Shown here piece by piece: positions 19,121 to 28,692 of a DNA stretch of 64,000 nt (position 1 is its first letter; each line of letters opens with the position of its first letter). The DNA lies in contig JADJIS010000003.1 of NCBI GenBank assembly GCA_016706865.1, positions 1,674,001-1,738,000 of the forward strand. Reading direction: 5' to 3'. The notes beneath the pieces were generated by a model. That model was not told where the DNA came from. It saw only the letters and a list, made by a program, of their open reading frames with translations, and made no database searches. A program made the position numbers and the translations under genes. The DNA is from Bacteroidota bacterium. Its GTDB lineage: Bacteria; Bacteroidota; Bacteroidia; Chitinophagales; BACL12.

Positions 19121-19687
19121 ATGAAAAAAATCACACAGCTTATGCTCTTCGGAACTCTCGTTTTATTCATTGCGAGTGTTTCCGCACAATCTATTTGCAC
19201 GATCCAAACCTCCAAAACAGCAGACCATTATGGTGAATTGGGTATTGACTCTTCCAAATTGATTTTTGGTTTTCCTAATTTATTATCTTCCCTTTCAGAT
19301 GAAGCTAATGGAGATCCAACTCCTTATTACATGTACGATTCCAACAGTGGCCCAAATTATAAATATTTTTACCTTGTTCAAAATGACACACTGTATCAAT
19401 ATTATCCTGCAGTTAAGAAAAAAAGTAAACCTATTATGTATCTTAAGGGTAACGAAGTGTATCTCGGAAGTTACTATAATCAAAATAATGGAATAAAAGA
19501 TTATGTATTTGATAATACACAGGTGGGAATATTAAACAGTAACGGAAAGGGTGGCTTAACTCTGGAAGCAACAGTTGGTTTGTCGGAAGACACCATCATA
19601 GCTATAACTACAGAGGATTGCAAATATGGAATTATTGCTGCATACAGCTTCATTTTTACCGCTTCAGAATTAATGGAAGATTACTAA
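19121..19687 (+). CDS. Secreted protein of unknown function
   Basis: A 188-residue protein with signal peptide MKKITQLMLFGTLVLFIASVSAQ. The mature part has many Tyr and Asn residues (YYMYDSNSGPNYKYFY) and three cysteines, and I find no T9SS tail or known motif. The signal peptide fixes the start. It is monocistronic and has a stem-loop terminator downstream. Confidence 0.75.
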   Translation: MKKITQLMLFGTLVLFIASVSAQSICTIQTSKTADHYGELGIDSSKLIFGFPNLLSSLSDEANGDPTPYYMYDSNSGPNYKYFYLVQNDTLYQYYPAVKKKSKPIMYLKGNEVYLGSYYNQNNGIKDYVFDNTQVGILNSNGKGGLTLEATVGLSEDTIIAITTEDCKYGIIAAYSFIFTASELMEDY

Positions 19688-19720
19688 TTTTATAAAAAAC
19701 AACACGGAACTTTAACTTAT

Positions 19721-19756
19721 AAAAAAATGACGCAAATAATATGCGCCATTTTTTTT
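19721..19756 (+). terminator. Intrinsic terminator between convergent genes
   Basis: AATGACGCA (19726-19734) pairs with TGCGCCATT (19742-19750) with one mismatch on this strand (a G-U pair on the other). T and A tracts flank it on both sides, so it may serve both convergent genes. Confidence 0.8.
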
Positions 19757-19778
19757 ACATTTAAACTTCTCAATTAAG

Positions 19779-21635
19779 CTATTTATTAATAATGATATTT
19801 TGTGTTTCAATTATTGAACCTGAAACAATTTTAATAATATAAATGCCGGAAGGATAATTTTCTGAATTAATTGTTTTAGTTAATTCACCATCCAAAACAT
19901 CCATTCTTTGTTGAAACATAACTTTTCCATTTAGGTCATAAATAGAAATAATCGCATCTGTGTTGGTTTCCGGAATGAAACATTCAATGGTAAATTGACC
20001 TGATGCCGGATTTGGATAGAGTAATAAATTTTCTTCCACTATAAATTCGCTCTCTCTGCAAGGCAAAGTTGTGAAATTTAGTAGCACTGAAAATCCTGAT
20101 ACCTGGTCAACACCGGCAGTATCACAAATTGTCCTTATTTGCCATTCATAACCTTTATTACATTTTAGATTTTTGAGATTTAATTTATTGTTTATTCCAG
20201 GAACAAATTTAATTTTCCAGGTAGGCGCGCCGCTTTTTTTATACCACACTTCATATTGTATTGCTCCAGGCTCCGGAGTCCAGTTTAATTTGGCTTTGGT
20301 GGTTGTAATATTGTTTGTAAAGAGGCCTGATGGCACTTCACAACATAATGAGTTAATTATTGCACCCCCACTAATTTCAGGAGTTTGGAAATATACTATT
20401 GGTGTAGAATTACCGGTTGAAAATAATGGGCCCGAAATTGTAGGTGGTATTATTTCATAACCACTTACCGAGTTATTACATGCGGTGTTGCCATCTGCAT
20501 CGGTTTTAACAAGAAAAAGATCTCCGCTTACGCCATCAACTTCATCTTTTACACCTGAAAACACAAAGCCTCCATCTGCGGTTTCTTCAGCACTGAATAA
20601 TATATCATATCCTGTTCCATTCATGGTTTTACTCCAAATTACATTTCCAATAGAATCAGTTTTTGTAATAAAAGCATTTTGATAAGGACTGAAACTGGAA
20701 GAAGATCCTGCAAATACAAATCCTCCATCCTCGGTTGCCTCTATGGAATAAACATCCTCATGTCCTGCACCTCCGTATTTTTTTGTCCATTCAACAATTC
20801 CATCCATATCGGTCTTAATAATATTCACATCAAAATTATATCCACCTAATTCAAAATTAATTCCTGCAATTGCATAACCTCCATCCGCCGCTTCACAAAC
20901 AGAAAAATTATGGTCAAAATACATATCGCCATAAGTTTTATACCATACCATGTTACCGGCACTATCTGCTTTTATCATAGAAAACTCATCGTTAGTGGAA
21001 ATAAAATTATTTTCATATCCACCCATAATAAAACCATTGTCGCTTGTTTGTTCCAACGAAAAAATATAATTCTTTCTAATACTGTTACCAAAGGTTTTCG
21101 ACCAAACAACATTACCATTTTTGTCCGTTTTTACAAGATGTGCAAAACCATTTATGCCATAGGTAAGTTCGTTCCCGGAGAACACATATCCACTATCAGC
21201 AGTTTGAACAATTCCATATGCAGCGTCATTCCCAGCTGTACCTATAGTTTTTGTCCATAACAAATTACCACCTGCATCTGTTTTTATCAGATAAGCATCA
21301 AGTCCACCAGCCCCAAAGGAATTTGTGGCACCTGCAACCATATATCCACCATCTAAAGTTTGCATTACTGCATTTCCCTGGTCCGCACCAACACCTCCAA
21401 ACATTCTTGTCCAAATTGTATCCCCCTGAGCATTAGTTTTTATTAATAAGATCTCACCACTCGACATATAGCTGTAGTTTGAAGTACCTACAACAATATA
21501 TCCGCCATCGGAGGTTTGTTTTGCATCGTTAGCAATACTTTCACCAATGGTGCTGAAAGTTTTTTCAAATGTTATTTGTGCATCCGAAGCTGTCGCCAAA
21601 AACAGGCAACAGCAAATAATTAAAAGTTTTTTCAT
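19779..21635 (-). CDS. Seven-repeat beta-propeller surface protein with fibronectin-like and T9SS domains
   Basis: A 618-residue protein with signal peptide MKKLLIICCCLFLATASDAQ. Residues ~25-400 hold seven repeats of about 52 residues, each with a core like TSDGGYIVVG followed by IKTDxxGN-xxWxKT; seven blades fit a closed propeller. Next come a cysteine-containing linker, a fibronectin type III-like domain (LNWTPEPGAIQYEVWYK) and a T9SS sorting domain (LYPNPASGQF, SGIYIIKIV). It is expected on the cell surface. It diverges from the second propeller gene at 21927, with 291 bp between them. Confidence 0.88.
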   Translation of the reverse strand: MKKLLIICCCLFLATASDAQITFEKTFSTIGESIANDAKQTSDGGYIVVGTSNYSYMSSGEILLIKTNAQGDTIWTRMFGGVGADQGNAVMQTLDGGYMVAGATNSFGAGGLDAYLIKTDAGGNLLWTKTIGTAGNDAAYGIVQTADSGYVFSGNELTYGINGFAHLVKTDKNGNVVWSKTFGNSIRKNYIFSLEQTSDNGFIMGGYENNFISTNDEFSMIKADSAGNMVWYKTYGDMYFDHNFSVCEAADGGYAIAGINFELGGYNFDVNIIKTDMDGIVEWTKKYGGAGHEDVYSIEATEDGGFVFAGSSSSFSPYQNAFITKTDSIGNVIWSKTMNGTGYDILFSAEETADGGFVFSGVKDEVDGVSGDLFLVKTDADGNTACNNSVSGYEIIPPTISGPLFSTGNSTPIVYFQTPEISGGAIINSLCCEVPSGLFTNNITTTKAKLNWTPEPGAIQYEVWYKKSGAPTWKIKFVPGINNKLNLKNLKCNKGYEWQIRTICDTAGVDQVSGFSVLLNFTTLPCRESEFIVEENLLLYPNPASGQFTIECFIPETNTDAIISIYDLNGKVMFQQRMDVLDGELTKTINSENYPSGIYIIKIVSGSIIETQNIIINK

Positions 21636-21926
21636 TGCCGTAAATTTAATTTTTAAAAAAAATTATTAATTGTAACAATTGTGTATTTGCAGACGGATAT
21701 AACAATTCAATCACAATATTTTATTTATTATACCACAAAATAAAAAAGAATATCAGGCATTTAGTATGACCTGTGTCATACATCGGACTGATACAAACAA
21801 ACCCAATCTCCAAAGTGTAAAAACTTCTGTATTATTAATGATAATCATAATTTATGGTGATACAAGTCTTTACTGCAGAGTCGCATTAAGATTACTTTTA
21901 GTGATGAAAAATTCGCAGTGTTGGGA

Positions 21927-23990
21927 ATGAAAAAGGTTAAAGTATTAGCCATAGTATTTTTTTATGTGATTGTGTTCGATCTGGATACTTTCGCACAGGC
22001 TCCATTGTATATATGGGCCAAAGCGCTTTCCGGAAATGTAGAAGAAATTCAGCGCGGTATAGCGGTGGATAATGCAGGTAATGTTTTTATTACCGGTGTA
22101 TTTTTTGGCACAGTCGATTTTGATCCGGGTCCTGGAATATCTTCTATAACACCTTCACCATATGGCTCCAATGCTTATATAGCAAAATATGATATAAATG
22201 GATCCTATTTATGGGCCAAAAACATCGCCATTAATACCTCTTATGGAAATAACAGCATCACGATCGACGATAATTCGGATATTTATATTACCGGTTATTT
22301 TTCAGGTGCTGCCGTCGATTTTGATCCTGGTGCGGGAACTGCAAATTTAGCGTCGGCATCCGGCAGTAATGATATATATATTGCAAAATATGATAATTCG
22401 GGAAACTATTTGTGGGCAAAAGCAATTGGTTCGCTGGCTGACGATCGCGGAAATGAAATTATAATAAATAATGCCGGAAATATTTTGTTGGCGGGGAATT
22501 TTAATAATATGGTTGATTTTGATCCCGGACCCGGGACAGCGTTTCTCACTTCAGTATGGTCGCAGGATATTTTTTTTGCGAGTTATGATGCTTCAGGAAA
22601 TTATTTATGGGCAAAAGGAATTGGAGGTTTAGGTATTGAGGATGTTCGCGATATTGCAGTTGACAAAAACGATAATATTTTTCTTACCGGAAATTTTGCA
22701 GGCACCGCAGACTTTGACCCCGGTGCCGGTTATACAGGATTAATTTCTGCTGGAATCGGAGATATATTTATCGCAAAATATGATCCTTCAGGAAATTATT
22801 TGTGGGCCAAACAAATGGGAAGTACAGGTATTGATTGTGGAACTGCAATTTCCGTTGATACTTCAGGTTCCATTATCGTAACGGGTACTTTTAATAATAC
22901 AGTTGATTTTGATCCAGGCGCAGGAACTGTTAATTTAATCGGTGCATTAGGAGCAAGTTCATATTTAGAAAAATTCGATGGCAATGGTAATTATATTTGG
23001 GTAAAGGCTTTACCATTAAATACGAGTAATATTGATGTATTGGTTGACTATTGCAACAATATTTATATTTCCGGAAGTTATTTGAGTGGTGGTGCAGCAA
23101 CTATCGACATGGATCCCGGTGTTGGAATTGCATCCATTTCTGTTCCCGGGGGTTTACCTCCCCCCTATTATAATATTTTTGCACGATATGATATTAACGG
23201 CAATTATTTATGGGCTGATGGTTTTGGTCGCACTTGTTATTGCAGTGTGGCGGGATATAAATCATCGCTAACCAAAGATATTGGTGGTTACATATATTAT
23301 AGCGGAATTTTTAATGCACCTTTTTTCGGCATCTCAACTGTTGATTTTGATCCAAGTGCAAGTGTAAATAATTTAGTTGCTGCTTCCACTGTTGACAATA
23401 CGTTTTTTGCAAAGTACGACATCGAATGCCCTTTAATGATCTTACCAGTTACGCTTTCTTCCTTTACCGGAGAAAATATTGAAAATAAAAATTATTTACA
23501 ATGGACAACTGAAACCGAATTAAATAATTTGGTATTTGAAATAGAAAGGAGTTATGATGAATCACATTTTATAAATATCGGTAAAATAATGGGATCATTA
23601 AATTCCAATGAAACAAATCAATACCAATTTGTAGATGAAACTCCGGAAAATGGAACAAATTATTATAGGCTAAAACAAAAAGATATTAACGGAGCAATTA
23701 AGTTAAGCAACGTTATATCAATTACCAATTTAACAAAACAACTTTCTATATATCCTAATCCATCCACTGGCATATTAGTGATAAAAATAGAAGGAAATGA
23801 GCTCTGCAACTACATTATAGAAATTAGAAATGCAACAGGTCAACTTGTATGGAACGGAAAAGCATTAAATTGCAGCGAACATCAATTGAACATCAATTTT
23901 CTCCCCAACGGAATTTATAATATATTTCTCATTGATGCGAATCAAGATAAAGGTCCGATCTTAAATCAAATATTTATACTACAAAAATAA
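21927..23990 (+). CDS. SBBP-type beta-propeller surface protein with T9SS tail
   Basis: I chose ATG 21927 (MKKVKVLAIVFFYVIV...), which starts the signal peptide; GTG 21918 would add three residues. The 687-residue protein has seven repeats of about 65 residues with a VDFDPGAGT core preceded by NIFLTGNF and followed by FIAKYDxxGNYLWAK, an SBBP-type propeller. The DFDPG loop may bind calcium. The C-terminal part (LSSFTGENIENKNYLQWTT, then NYYRLKQKDINGA) is typical of T9SS proteins and ends with IYPNPSTGIL. It is probably a surface protein; the ligand is unknown. Confidence 0.88.
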   Translation: MKKVKVLAIVFFYVIVFDLDTFAQAPLYIWAKALSGNVEEIQRGIAVDNAGNVFITGVFFGTVDFDPGPGISSITPSPYGSNAYIAKYDINGSYLWAKNIAINTSYGNNSITIDDNSDIYITGYFSGAAVDFDPGAGTANLASASGSNDIYIAKYDNSGNYLWAKAIGSLADDRGNEIIINNAGNILLAGNFNNMVDFDPGPGTAFLTSVWSQDIFFASYDASGNYLWAKGIGGLGIEDVRDIAVDKNDNIFLTGNFAGTADFDPGAGYTGLISAGIGDIFIAKYDPSGNYLWAKQMGSTGIDCGTAISVDTSGSIIVTGTFNNTVDFDPGAGTVNLIGALGASSYLEKFDGNGNYIWVKALPLNTSNIDVLVDYCNNIYISGSYLSGGAATIDMDPGVGIASISVPGGLPPPYYNIFARYDINGNYLWADGFGRTCYCSVAGYKSSLTKDIGGYIYYSGIFNAPFFGISTVDFDPSASVNNLVAASTVDNTFFAKYDIECPLMILPVTLSSFTGENIENKNYLQWTTETELNNLVFEIERSYDESHFINIGKIMGSLNSNETNQYQFVDETPENGTNYYRLKQKDINGAIKLSNVISITNLTKQLSIYPNPSTGILVIKIEGNELCNYIIEIRNATGQLVWNGKALNCSEHQLNINFLPNGIYNIFLIDANQDKGPILNQIFILQK

Positions 23991-24040
23991 ATTATTGTAA
24001 TTCTAATAATAAATCCCGTTCGGGTAATCATATTATTCTA

Positions 24041-25501
24041 TCAATCTGTAACTTTTACAGTCACCAATTTCAAATCTGTTCCATTACTCATCAACAAAGA
24101 AACCTGATCCTTGGAATCCTGAACAGAATATTGAGGAAACAAAGTATACCCTGAAGGAATTGCAAGTTCATCTTTGAAAATTACGGGAGCCTGCATTAAA
24201 CCATCATTTGTTATCTGCACAAGTAATGGAATAATACCATATTCCACACCCGGAATATATTTTTTTCTTTCATCGTTGTAGATCGCTGTAAGTTTACCAT
24301 TACAAATTGTCCAGGAAGTTTGATACAATTGATCGAAATTTCTTGCCGTAAAATTTTTAACCATTTCCAACTGAAATTTTTTATTTCCTTCTGCATCCAA
24401 AGCTATAACCAAATTGTTTCCATGGGTTATGTTATAATTAAAATCACCAAGAGCTGCTGTTGCGGCAGGCGTTTCCCTTTCAGATTTAAATTGCTCCCCA
24501 ATCAGAAATACGGTATTTCCATTTAACATCAAATGTTGAGGCGTTAAATTACTTATGGGCTTATCCAGAGTAATAACTTTGAGATTTTTTTCAGAAAGGC
24601 CCTTGTTGCTGAAGAAAAATATACCTGAAGCTTGCTGATCACCTGCACTAACCGTTTTTCTTTCATACCAGGTGCCGCTGAGAAGTAATTCATTACTTGC
24701 ATTTGTGGTATACACATAATTAGTAGGGTAAGCTGGTGCAGCAATGTCAATATTATATTCTTTAACAACATTACTTCCACTGGTCCATTGGTATACATCG
24801 AGTATCATTTCCCCGTTTTTGGAGGTAGTTTGTCTAATCAAATAAAGTGTTCCATTATCACTCACAACAAAAGAAAGTCTTTTATTTTTAGTGTTTTCAC
24901 CGGGAATGGTTATTTCACCGTCCTTCAATTTTTTAAGTGACGCATCGTAGGTTGCATATTTTATTTTAGCAGAAATTTCCTTTTCGTATGGCAATTCACA
25001 AGCCACGGCAATTATTTGGTTGGAGGGAGAAGTTGAAACGAAATTAATACCGGAATTGATCGTTTTTTCATAGGATACGCTATTTAAAACTGTTTCTTTA
25101 TCTGACACTATTCCAAGCGCATCTATTGCCCGGGCAGAAAAAGTATTTTTACCTGCTGCCTTATCCAAATGTTCAACCATTGCATACATCGTATTGGCAA
25201 AAGGCACAATTTGTCTAATCTCGTATGTATTATTAAATACGCCGGGATTAAATTCCAATTTCCGGTGATAAGCAACCTGACCCTGCGGGTTGAAACTATA
25301 AATATCATAATTTAATAATGCAGTCTCAAAAAATCTGGAGATATAAAACCTGTTGCCGCTCAATAAAAAATTCGTGTACTCCACTTCTTTTCTCAGTTGT
25401 ACATCACTTGCACCACCATAAGTAATAGATAGTGTTTGAGCATTTAATAAAGCTGTTGCAATAAGGCAAAAGGTCAATAAAATTGATTTGATTTTTTTCA
25501 T
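24041..25501 (-). CDS. Secreted protein of unknown function, downstream partner of 25518-26819
   Basis: A 486-residue protein with signal peptide MKKIKSILLTFCLIATALLNAQ. The rest is beta-rich with repeated strand-turn-strand units (for example FYISRFFETALLNYDIY and NGTLYLIRQTTSKNGE), suggesting a propeller, but without a family motif or T9SS tail. The start lies 16 bp after the upstream gene's stop, so the two form an operon and probably act together in the periplasm or at the outer membrane. Confidence 0.75.
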   Translation of the reverse strand: MKKIKSILLTFCLIATALLNAQTLSITYGGASDVQLRKEVEYTNFLLSGNRFYISRFFETALLNYDIYSFNPQGQVAYHRKLEFNPGVFNNTYEIRQIVPFANTMYAMVEHLDKAAGKNTFSARAIDALGIVSDKETVLNSVSYEKTINSGINFVSTSPSNQIIAVACELPYEKEISAKIKYATYDASLKKLKDGEITIPGENTKNKRLSFVVSDNGTLYLIRQTTSKNGEMILDVYQWTSGSNVVKEYNIDIAAPAYPTNYVYTTNASNELLLSGTWYERKTVSAGDQQASGIFFFSNKGLSEKNLKVITLDKPISNLTPQHLMLNGNTVFLIGEQFKSERETPAATAALGDFNYNITHGNNLVIALDAEGNKKFQLEMVKNFTARNFDQLYQTSWTICNGKLTAIYNDERKKYIPGVEYGIIPLLVQITNDGLMQAPVIFKDELAIPSGYTLFPQYSVQDSKDQVSLLMSNGTDLKLVTVKVTD

Positions 25502-25517
25502 AAAAATGATATAAGTG

Positions 25518-26819
25518 TTATTTATTGGCTGTTAATCTTTTTTTAAGGTCGTTAAAAAGAAGCTCAAAATTCTCCTTTTGTTTCCTTTCGGCATTGGATA
25601 GAGAAAATCCATTTAATTTACTGATAATATTTTCGGCAGACTGCACATCACGCATTGCAAAGTAACATTCTAACTGGTTGAAATAAATAGCAAGCGTAAC
25701 ATCCTTGTCGATACGTGCTTTTTTATTTTGAATATCCGATTCCTGAAGAGCAGTATTCCAAATACTTAATGCGTTGTTTAATTTATTTTGAGCCGATGCA
25801 GGATCATCCTTTAAAAGTTTTAATCCGGCAGAAGCATCGTTAAAAGCAATCATAAGATCCTGGTAAGAGTCATCTTTTACTTTCACAAAATTTAATTCTG
25901 CAATACGATTTGTAAAGGGATACCCTATTTGATCGTTCACAATATTATTAATAAAGGTGAGATTCTCCTGAAAGATCTTTTCTTCATAATTTTTAATTAA
26001 TAATTCCGTATTGATACTTAACGTTTTGTCACTTTCTTCCGATTTGTAAATGCGATAAGTATTAAGTTCTTGCGGAGTCGAATTCATGATCGTATTTCCC
26101 TGCGGATCTGTAACCAATACCGACATGGGATGGCGATAACTAAATTCAACATGATAATAAGTAACAGCCCGTGTAGATGATTGTCCATCAACATAACTTA
26201 CTACATTTTTTTGTTCTGTCATTTGTCGTGGTTCTGTATAATCATAACCGTGAATTGTTACCACAATATTTACCGCATTTTGATTATTCCTATAATAGCC
26301 TCCCAAATTCAAATATGTTTCCGAAACAACAGGATAGTCATAACTTGTTTGTAGTTTGGGTTCCGGTACATATCGTTTTTGAGGCGGATAGGGAACTTGT
26401 TCAACCGGTTTATTATTTTCATTTAGCACTTGTTTTTCTACAACCTTTTCCGCGAGTGATTTTTCGTTCCATTCTGCCAGATCTTTTTCATATTTATCTT
26501 TTGCTTCTTTTACCCGAGCGGGATATAATGCCATTTCACTTTGATATTCATTCTCTGCTTTTTGTAATTCATCCCCATAAGCTGCTTTTTTTATAACATT
26601 ATCTTCTTCAAATGTTGCAAAAATGGAGGAGACAAAATTCTTTTCATTTAGCACTAACGGTTGAAGTGGAAGCTTTATATAGGAATACGCAATGGTCTCA
26701 TTTTTAATATTTTGCGCGGAAATAGTTCCGCAAATGATTAAAAATAAACCCGTGAAAGCCACATTCTTTAAACTGCAATGTTTTTTTGGGAAGAGAGGAG
26801 GAGTAGTTAAATTGTTCAT
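25518..26819 (-). CDS. Secreted coiled-coil-containing protein of unknown function
   Basis: I prefer ATG 26819 (MNNLTTPPLF...), giving 433 residues; TTG 26828 would overlap the promoter element. A signal-peptide-like segment ends at CGTISAQ. Residues ~75-135 are highly charged and helical (EYQSEMALYPARVKEAKDK), a probable coiled coil, followed by a Pro-rich link (PYPPQKRYVPEP). A beta-rich domain follows, then a helical C-terminal part that may contain TPR-like units. It is the first gene of a two-gene operon. Family not recognised. Confidence 0.75.
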   Translation of the reverse strand: MNNLTTPPLFPKKHCSLKNVAFTGLFLIICGTISAQNIKNETIAYSYIKLPLQPLVLNEKNFVSSIFATFEEDNVIKKAAYGDELQKAENEYQSEMALYPARVKEAKDKYEKDLAEWNEKSLAEKVVEKQVLNENNKPVEQVPYPPQKRYVPEPKLQTSYDYPVVSETYLNLGGYYRNNQNAVNIVVTIHGYDYTEPRQMTEQKNVVSYVDGQSSTRAVTYYHVEFSYRHPMSVLVTDPQGNTIMNSTPQELNTYRIYKSEESDKTLSINTELLIKNYEEKIFQENLTFINNIVNDQIGYPFTNRIAELNFVKVKDDSYQDLMIAFNDASAGLKLLKDDPASAQNKLNNALSIWNTALQESDIQNKKARIDKDVTLAIYFNQLECYFAMRDVQSAENIISKLNGFSLSNAERKQKENFELLFNDLKKRLTANK

Positions 26820-26825
26820 TTGCTG

Positions 26826-26833
26826 CAAAATTA
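26826..26833 (-). promoter_or_regulatory. Bacteroidota -7 promoter element
   Basis: TAATTTTG on the minus strand ends six bases before ATG 26819. This predicts a nearly leaderless transcript for the 25518/24041 operon and argues against the TTG start at 26828. Confidence 0.5.
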
Positions 26834-26938
26834 GGCTATTTACAACGCCTCCCGCATTAAAGCCATCCCCATGGCATGATAACTGTTGCCAATTAATTGA
26901 TAAGTGTAGAATAATACATTCAAAAAAGGAAAATCAGA

Positions 26939-27901
26939 ATGATCGCTAAAAATAAAGTTGTCCTTTTGCTCACAGTTGCTGTAGTATTTATACAATTTGG
27001 TTGTAATAAGAATGCTGACCTTGATGATTTTAAACCACCAATTCCTGACCAAAGTGAGATACAAAATATACCGCTGAACGATCCTGATGAATTTGTATTT
27101 GAGGGGCTTAATTCTGGTTTATTTCCTTGGGGAAATACTTTGATAAACAATCAATACAATACAGATTATATCAATGTTTGCAAAAGCCTGGGAGATTTAA
27201 GTTTAATAGAAAATCCTGAGGAAAAGGAACCAATTGTAATTTTAACCTTAGGGCCAAGTAACCCGCATAAAATATTTGAAGGGATAAAGTACGCACAAAT
27301 GGAGGATCCGGGTTTCGGGGAAAATATTCGGTATGTAAATGGCGCAATTGGCGGAATTGATTTTAATGATATTTTAAATCCCGCAGGGCCATATTGGACT
27401 CAGGTTGACAGCACGCTGCAATCTCAAAATATTTCCGCTTCTCAAGTGCAGGTTATATTTTGTATCGAAGATGATCTTTTGAATCAGGACACTACAATTT
27501 TGAGAGCATATCAGCTCAAAGAAAATTATATAAATTTATTAGAGGAGATACGATCAAAATTCCCAAATTGCATTTTATTTCTGGCAGGTGATAAAGGATA
27601 TAATAATTATTCCTCAGAAGAAAGATTTGCAGAACCAAAAGGATATCTGAATGGATGGGCCATAAAATTATTGTTGGAGGATTATATAAATGGATATATG
27701 GCAGATTATCCATTTATCTATTGGCTTGATTATTATTGGGCTAATGGTATTACTCCAAGATGGGATGGACTTACATATGCATTATCCGATTTTAATGCAC
27801 CGGATTATATTCACCTTACAACAGAAAAAGCTAATGAACTAGGTCGGGCTACACATGAAAAACTCAAATCGGATCCGGGTGCAATGTATTGGTATAAATG
27901 A
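26939..27901 (+). CDS. SGNH-hydrolase-like lipoprotein (intact paralogue of 10941-11913)
   Basis: A 320-residue protein that begins MIAKNKVVLLLTVAVVFIQF and has lipobox FGC, so it is a probable lipoprotein. The motif order fits an SGNH/GDSL-like fold: LTLGPSN (block I-like serine), NGAIGGIDFND (block II-like glycine), FCIEDD, and DYIHLTTEKA near the C-terminus (block V Asp-x-x-His). The GDS motif itself is absent, so catalysis is inferred only. It shares the final GAMYWYK and most of its length with the broken copy at 10941. A 7-bp repeat array starts right after its stop. Confidence 0.75.
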   Translation: MIAKNKVVLLLTVAVVFIQFGCNKNADLDDFKPPIPDQSEIQNIPLNDPDEFVFEGLNSGLFPWGNTLINNQYNTDYINVCKSLGDLSLIENPEEKEPIVILTLGPSNPHKIFEGIKYAQMEDPGFGENIRYVNGAIGGIDFNDILNPAGPYWTQVDSTLQSQNISASQVQVIFCIEDDLLNQDTTILRAYQLKENYINLLEEIRSKFPNCILFLAGDKGYNNYSSEERFAEPKGYLNGWAIKLLLEDYINGYMADYPFIYWLDYYWANGITPRWDGLTYALSDFNAPDYIHLTTEKANELGRATHEKLKSDPGAMYWYK

Positions 27902-27985
27902 AGTAGGAAGTAGGATGTAGGAAGTAGGATGTAGGAAGTAGGAAGTAGGAAGTAGGAAGTAGGAAATAGGATGTAGGAAGTAGGA
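27902..27985 (+). repeat. Heptamer array directly after a stop codon
   Basis: Twelve uninterrupted 7-bp units, mostly AGTAGGA with TGTAGGA and AATAGGA variants. The first unit begins on the base after the TGA of the SGNH-like gene. There are no spacers, so it is not a CRISPR array. Confidence 0.95.
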
Positions 27986-28093
27986 TGAAGATGAATTCGA
28001 AAATATTAGTTCAAGGGGCTTTTAGATATATTTAGTATTTTCAACTTAACAAATCTTAAAAGAAATTAACTCCTGACCTATAATTAATTCGAC

Positions 28094-28101
28094 TACATTT
28101 G
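28094..28101 (+). promoter_or_regulatory. Bacteroidota -7 promoter element
   Basis: TACATTTG matches TAnnTTTG and ends 18 bases before ATG 28120. It overlaps the alternative TTG start at 28099, which supports the ATG as the true start. Confidence 0.45.
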
Positions 28102-28119
28102 AATCGTAAAAAATGCATT

Positions 28120-28641
28120 ATGCTCAACAGAAAGCGATTTCTTTATACAGCGATCACTGGCACCGCAGCAATATTGCTGAATCCCATAAAAGTGAAAGCA
28201 AATACTTTTGCAGATGAAAAACCACCATTTGATACAGCACTTGTAAAAGAATTTGTTGGCACCTCACATCGCGATATGGCTAAAGTTGTAGAATTGTATA
28301 GCGCTTATCCGGCACTATTAAATGTTGCGTGGGACTGGGGAGGTGGCGATTTTGAAACTGCATTAGGAGCGGCAAGTCATGTTGGATATATTGAGTTGGT
28401 AAATTACCTTGTAGATAAAGGAGCACAAATGAATTTTTTAACCCTTTGTTTACTAGGCAAAACCGATATGGTGAAAAATATGTTAACGGCCTATCCTGCT
28501 TTATTAAACATGAAAGGGCCGCATGGATTTTCACCTTTGCACCATGCGAATCAAGGTGAGGATAATGCATTGGAAGTAAAAGAATATTTAGTTTCCCTAG
28601 GGGCAGTGGAAACAAAATTCAAGATGCCATTTCACGATTGA
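28120..28641 (+). CDS. Exported ankyrin-repeat protein
   Basis: 173 residues from ATG 28120. The N-terminus MLNRKRFLYTAITGTAAILL resembles a Tat or Sec signal, with a basic NRKRF and a hydrophobic core ending near KANTFA. Residues ~45-170 hold about three ankyrin repeats, with LGAASHVGYIELVNYLVDKGA the clearest and FSPLHHANQGEDN near the end. Ankyrin repeats mediate protein binding; the partner is unknown. It is monocistronic. Confidence 0.8.
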   Translation: MLNRKRFLYTAITGTAAILLNPIKVKANTFADEKPPFDTALVKEFVGTSHRDMAKVVELYSAYPALLNVAWDWGGGDFETALGAASHVGYIELVNYLVDKGAQMNFLTLCLLGKTDMVKNMLTAYPALLNMKGPHGFSPLHHANQGEDNALEVKEYLVSLGAVETKFKMPFHD

Positions 28642-28692
28642 AATATTGATCAAATATTTTTTGGGTTCAAAATTTAAGTAAACATAAATACT

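Noticed and set aside
26177..26596. Plus-strand open frame of 139 codons
   Set aside because: It is antisense to the secreted coiled-coil gene. Its translation is an odd His/Leu/Phe-rich string typical of the reverse of AT-rich coding DNA.
27902..27985. Regular repeat array considered as CRISPR
   Set aside because: The units are 7 bp with no spacers and no cas genes are nearby. The same holds for the arrays at 3219, 47452 and 52070.
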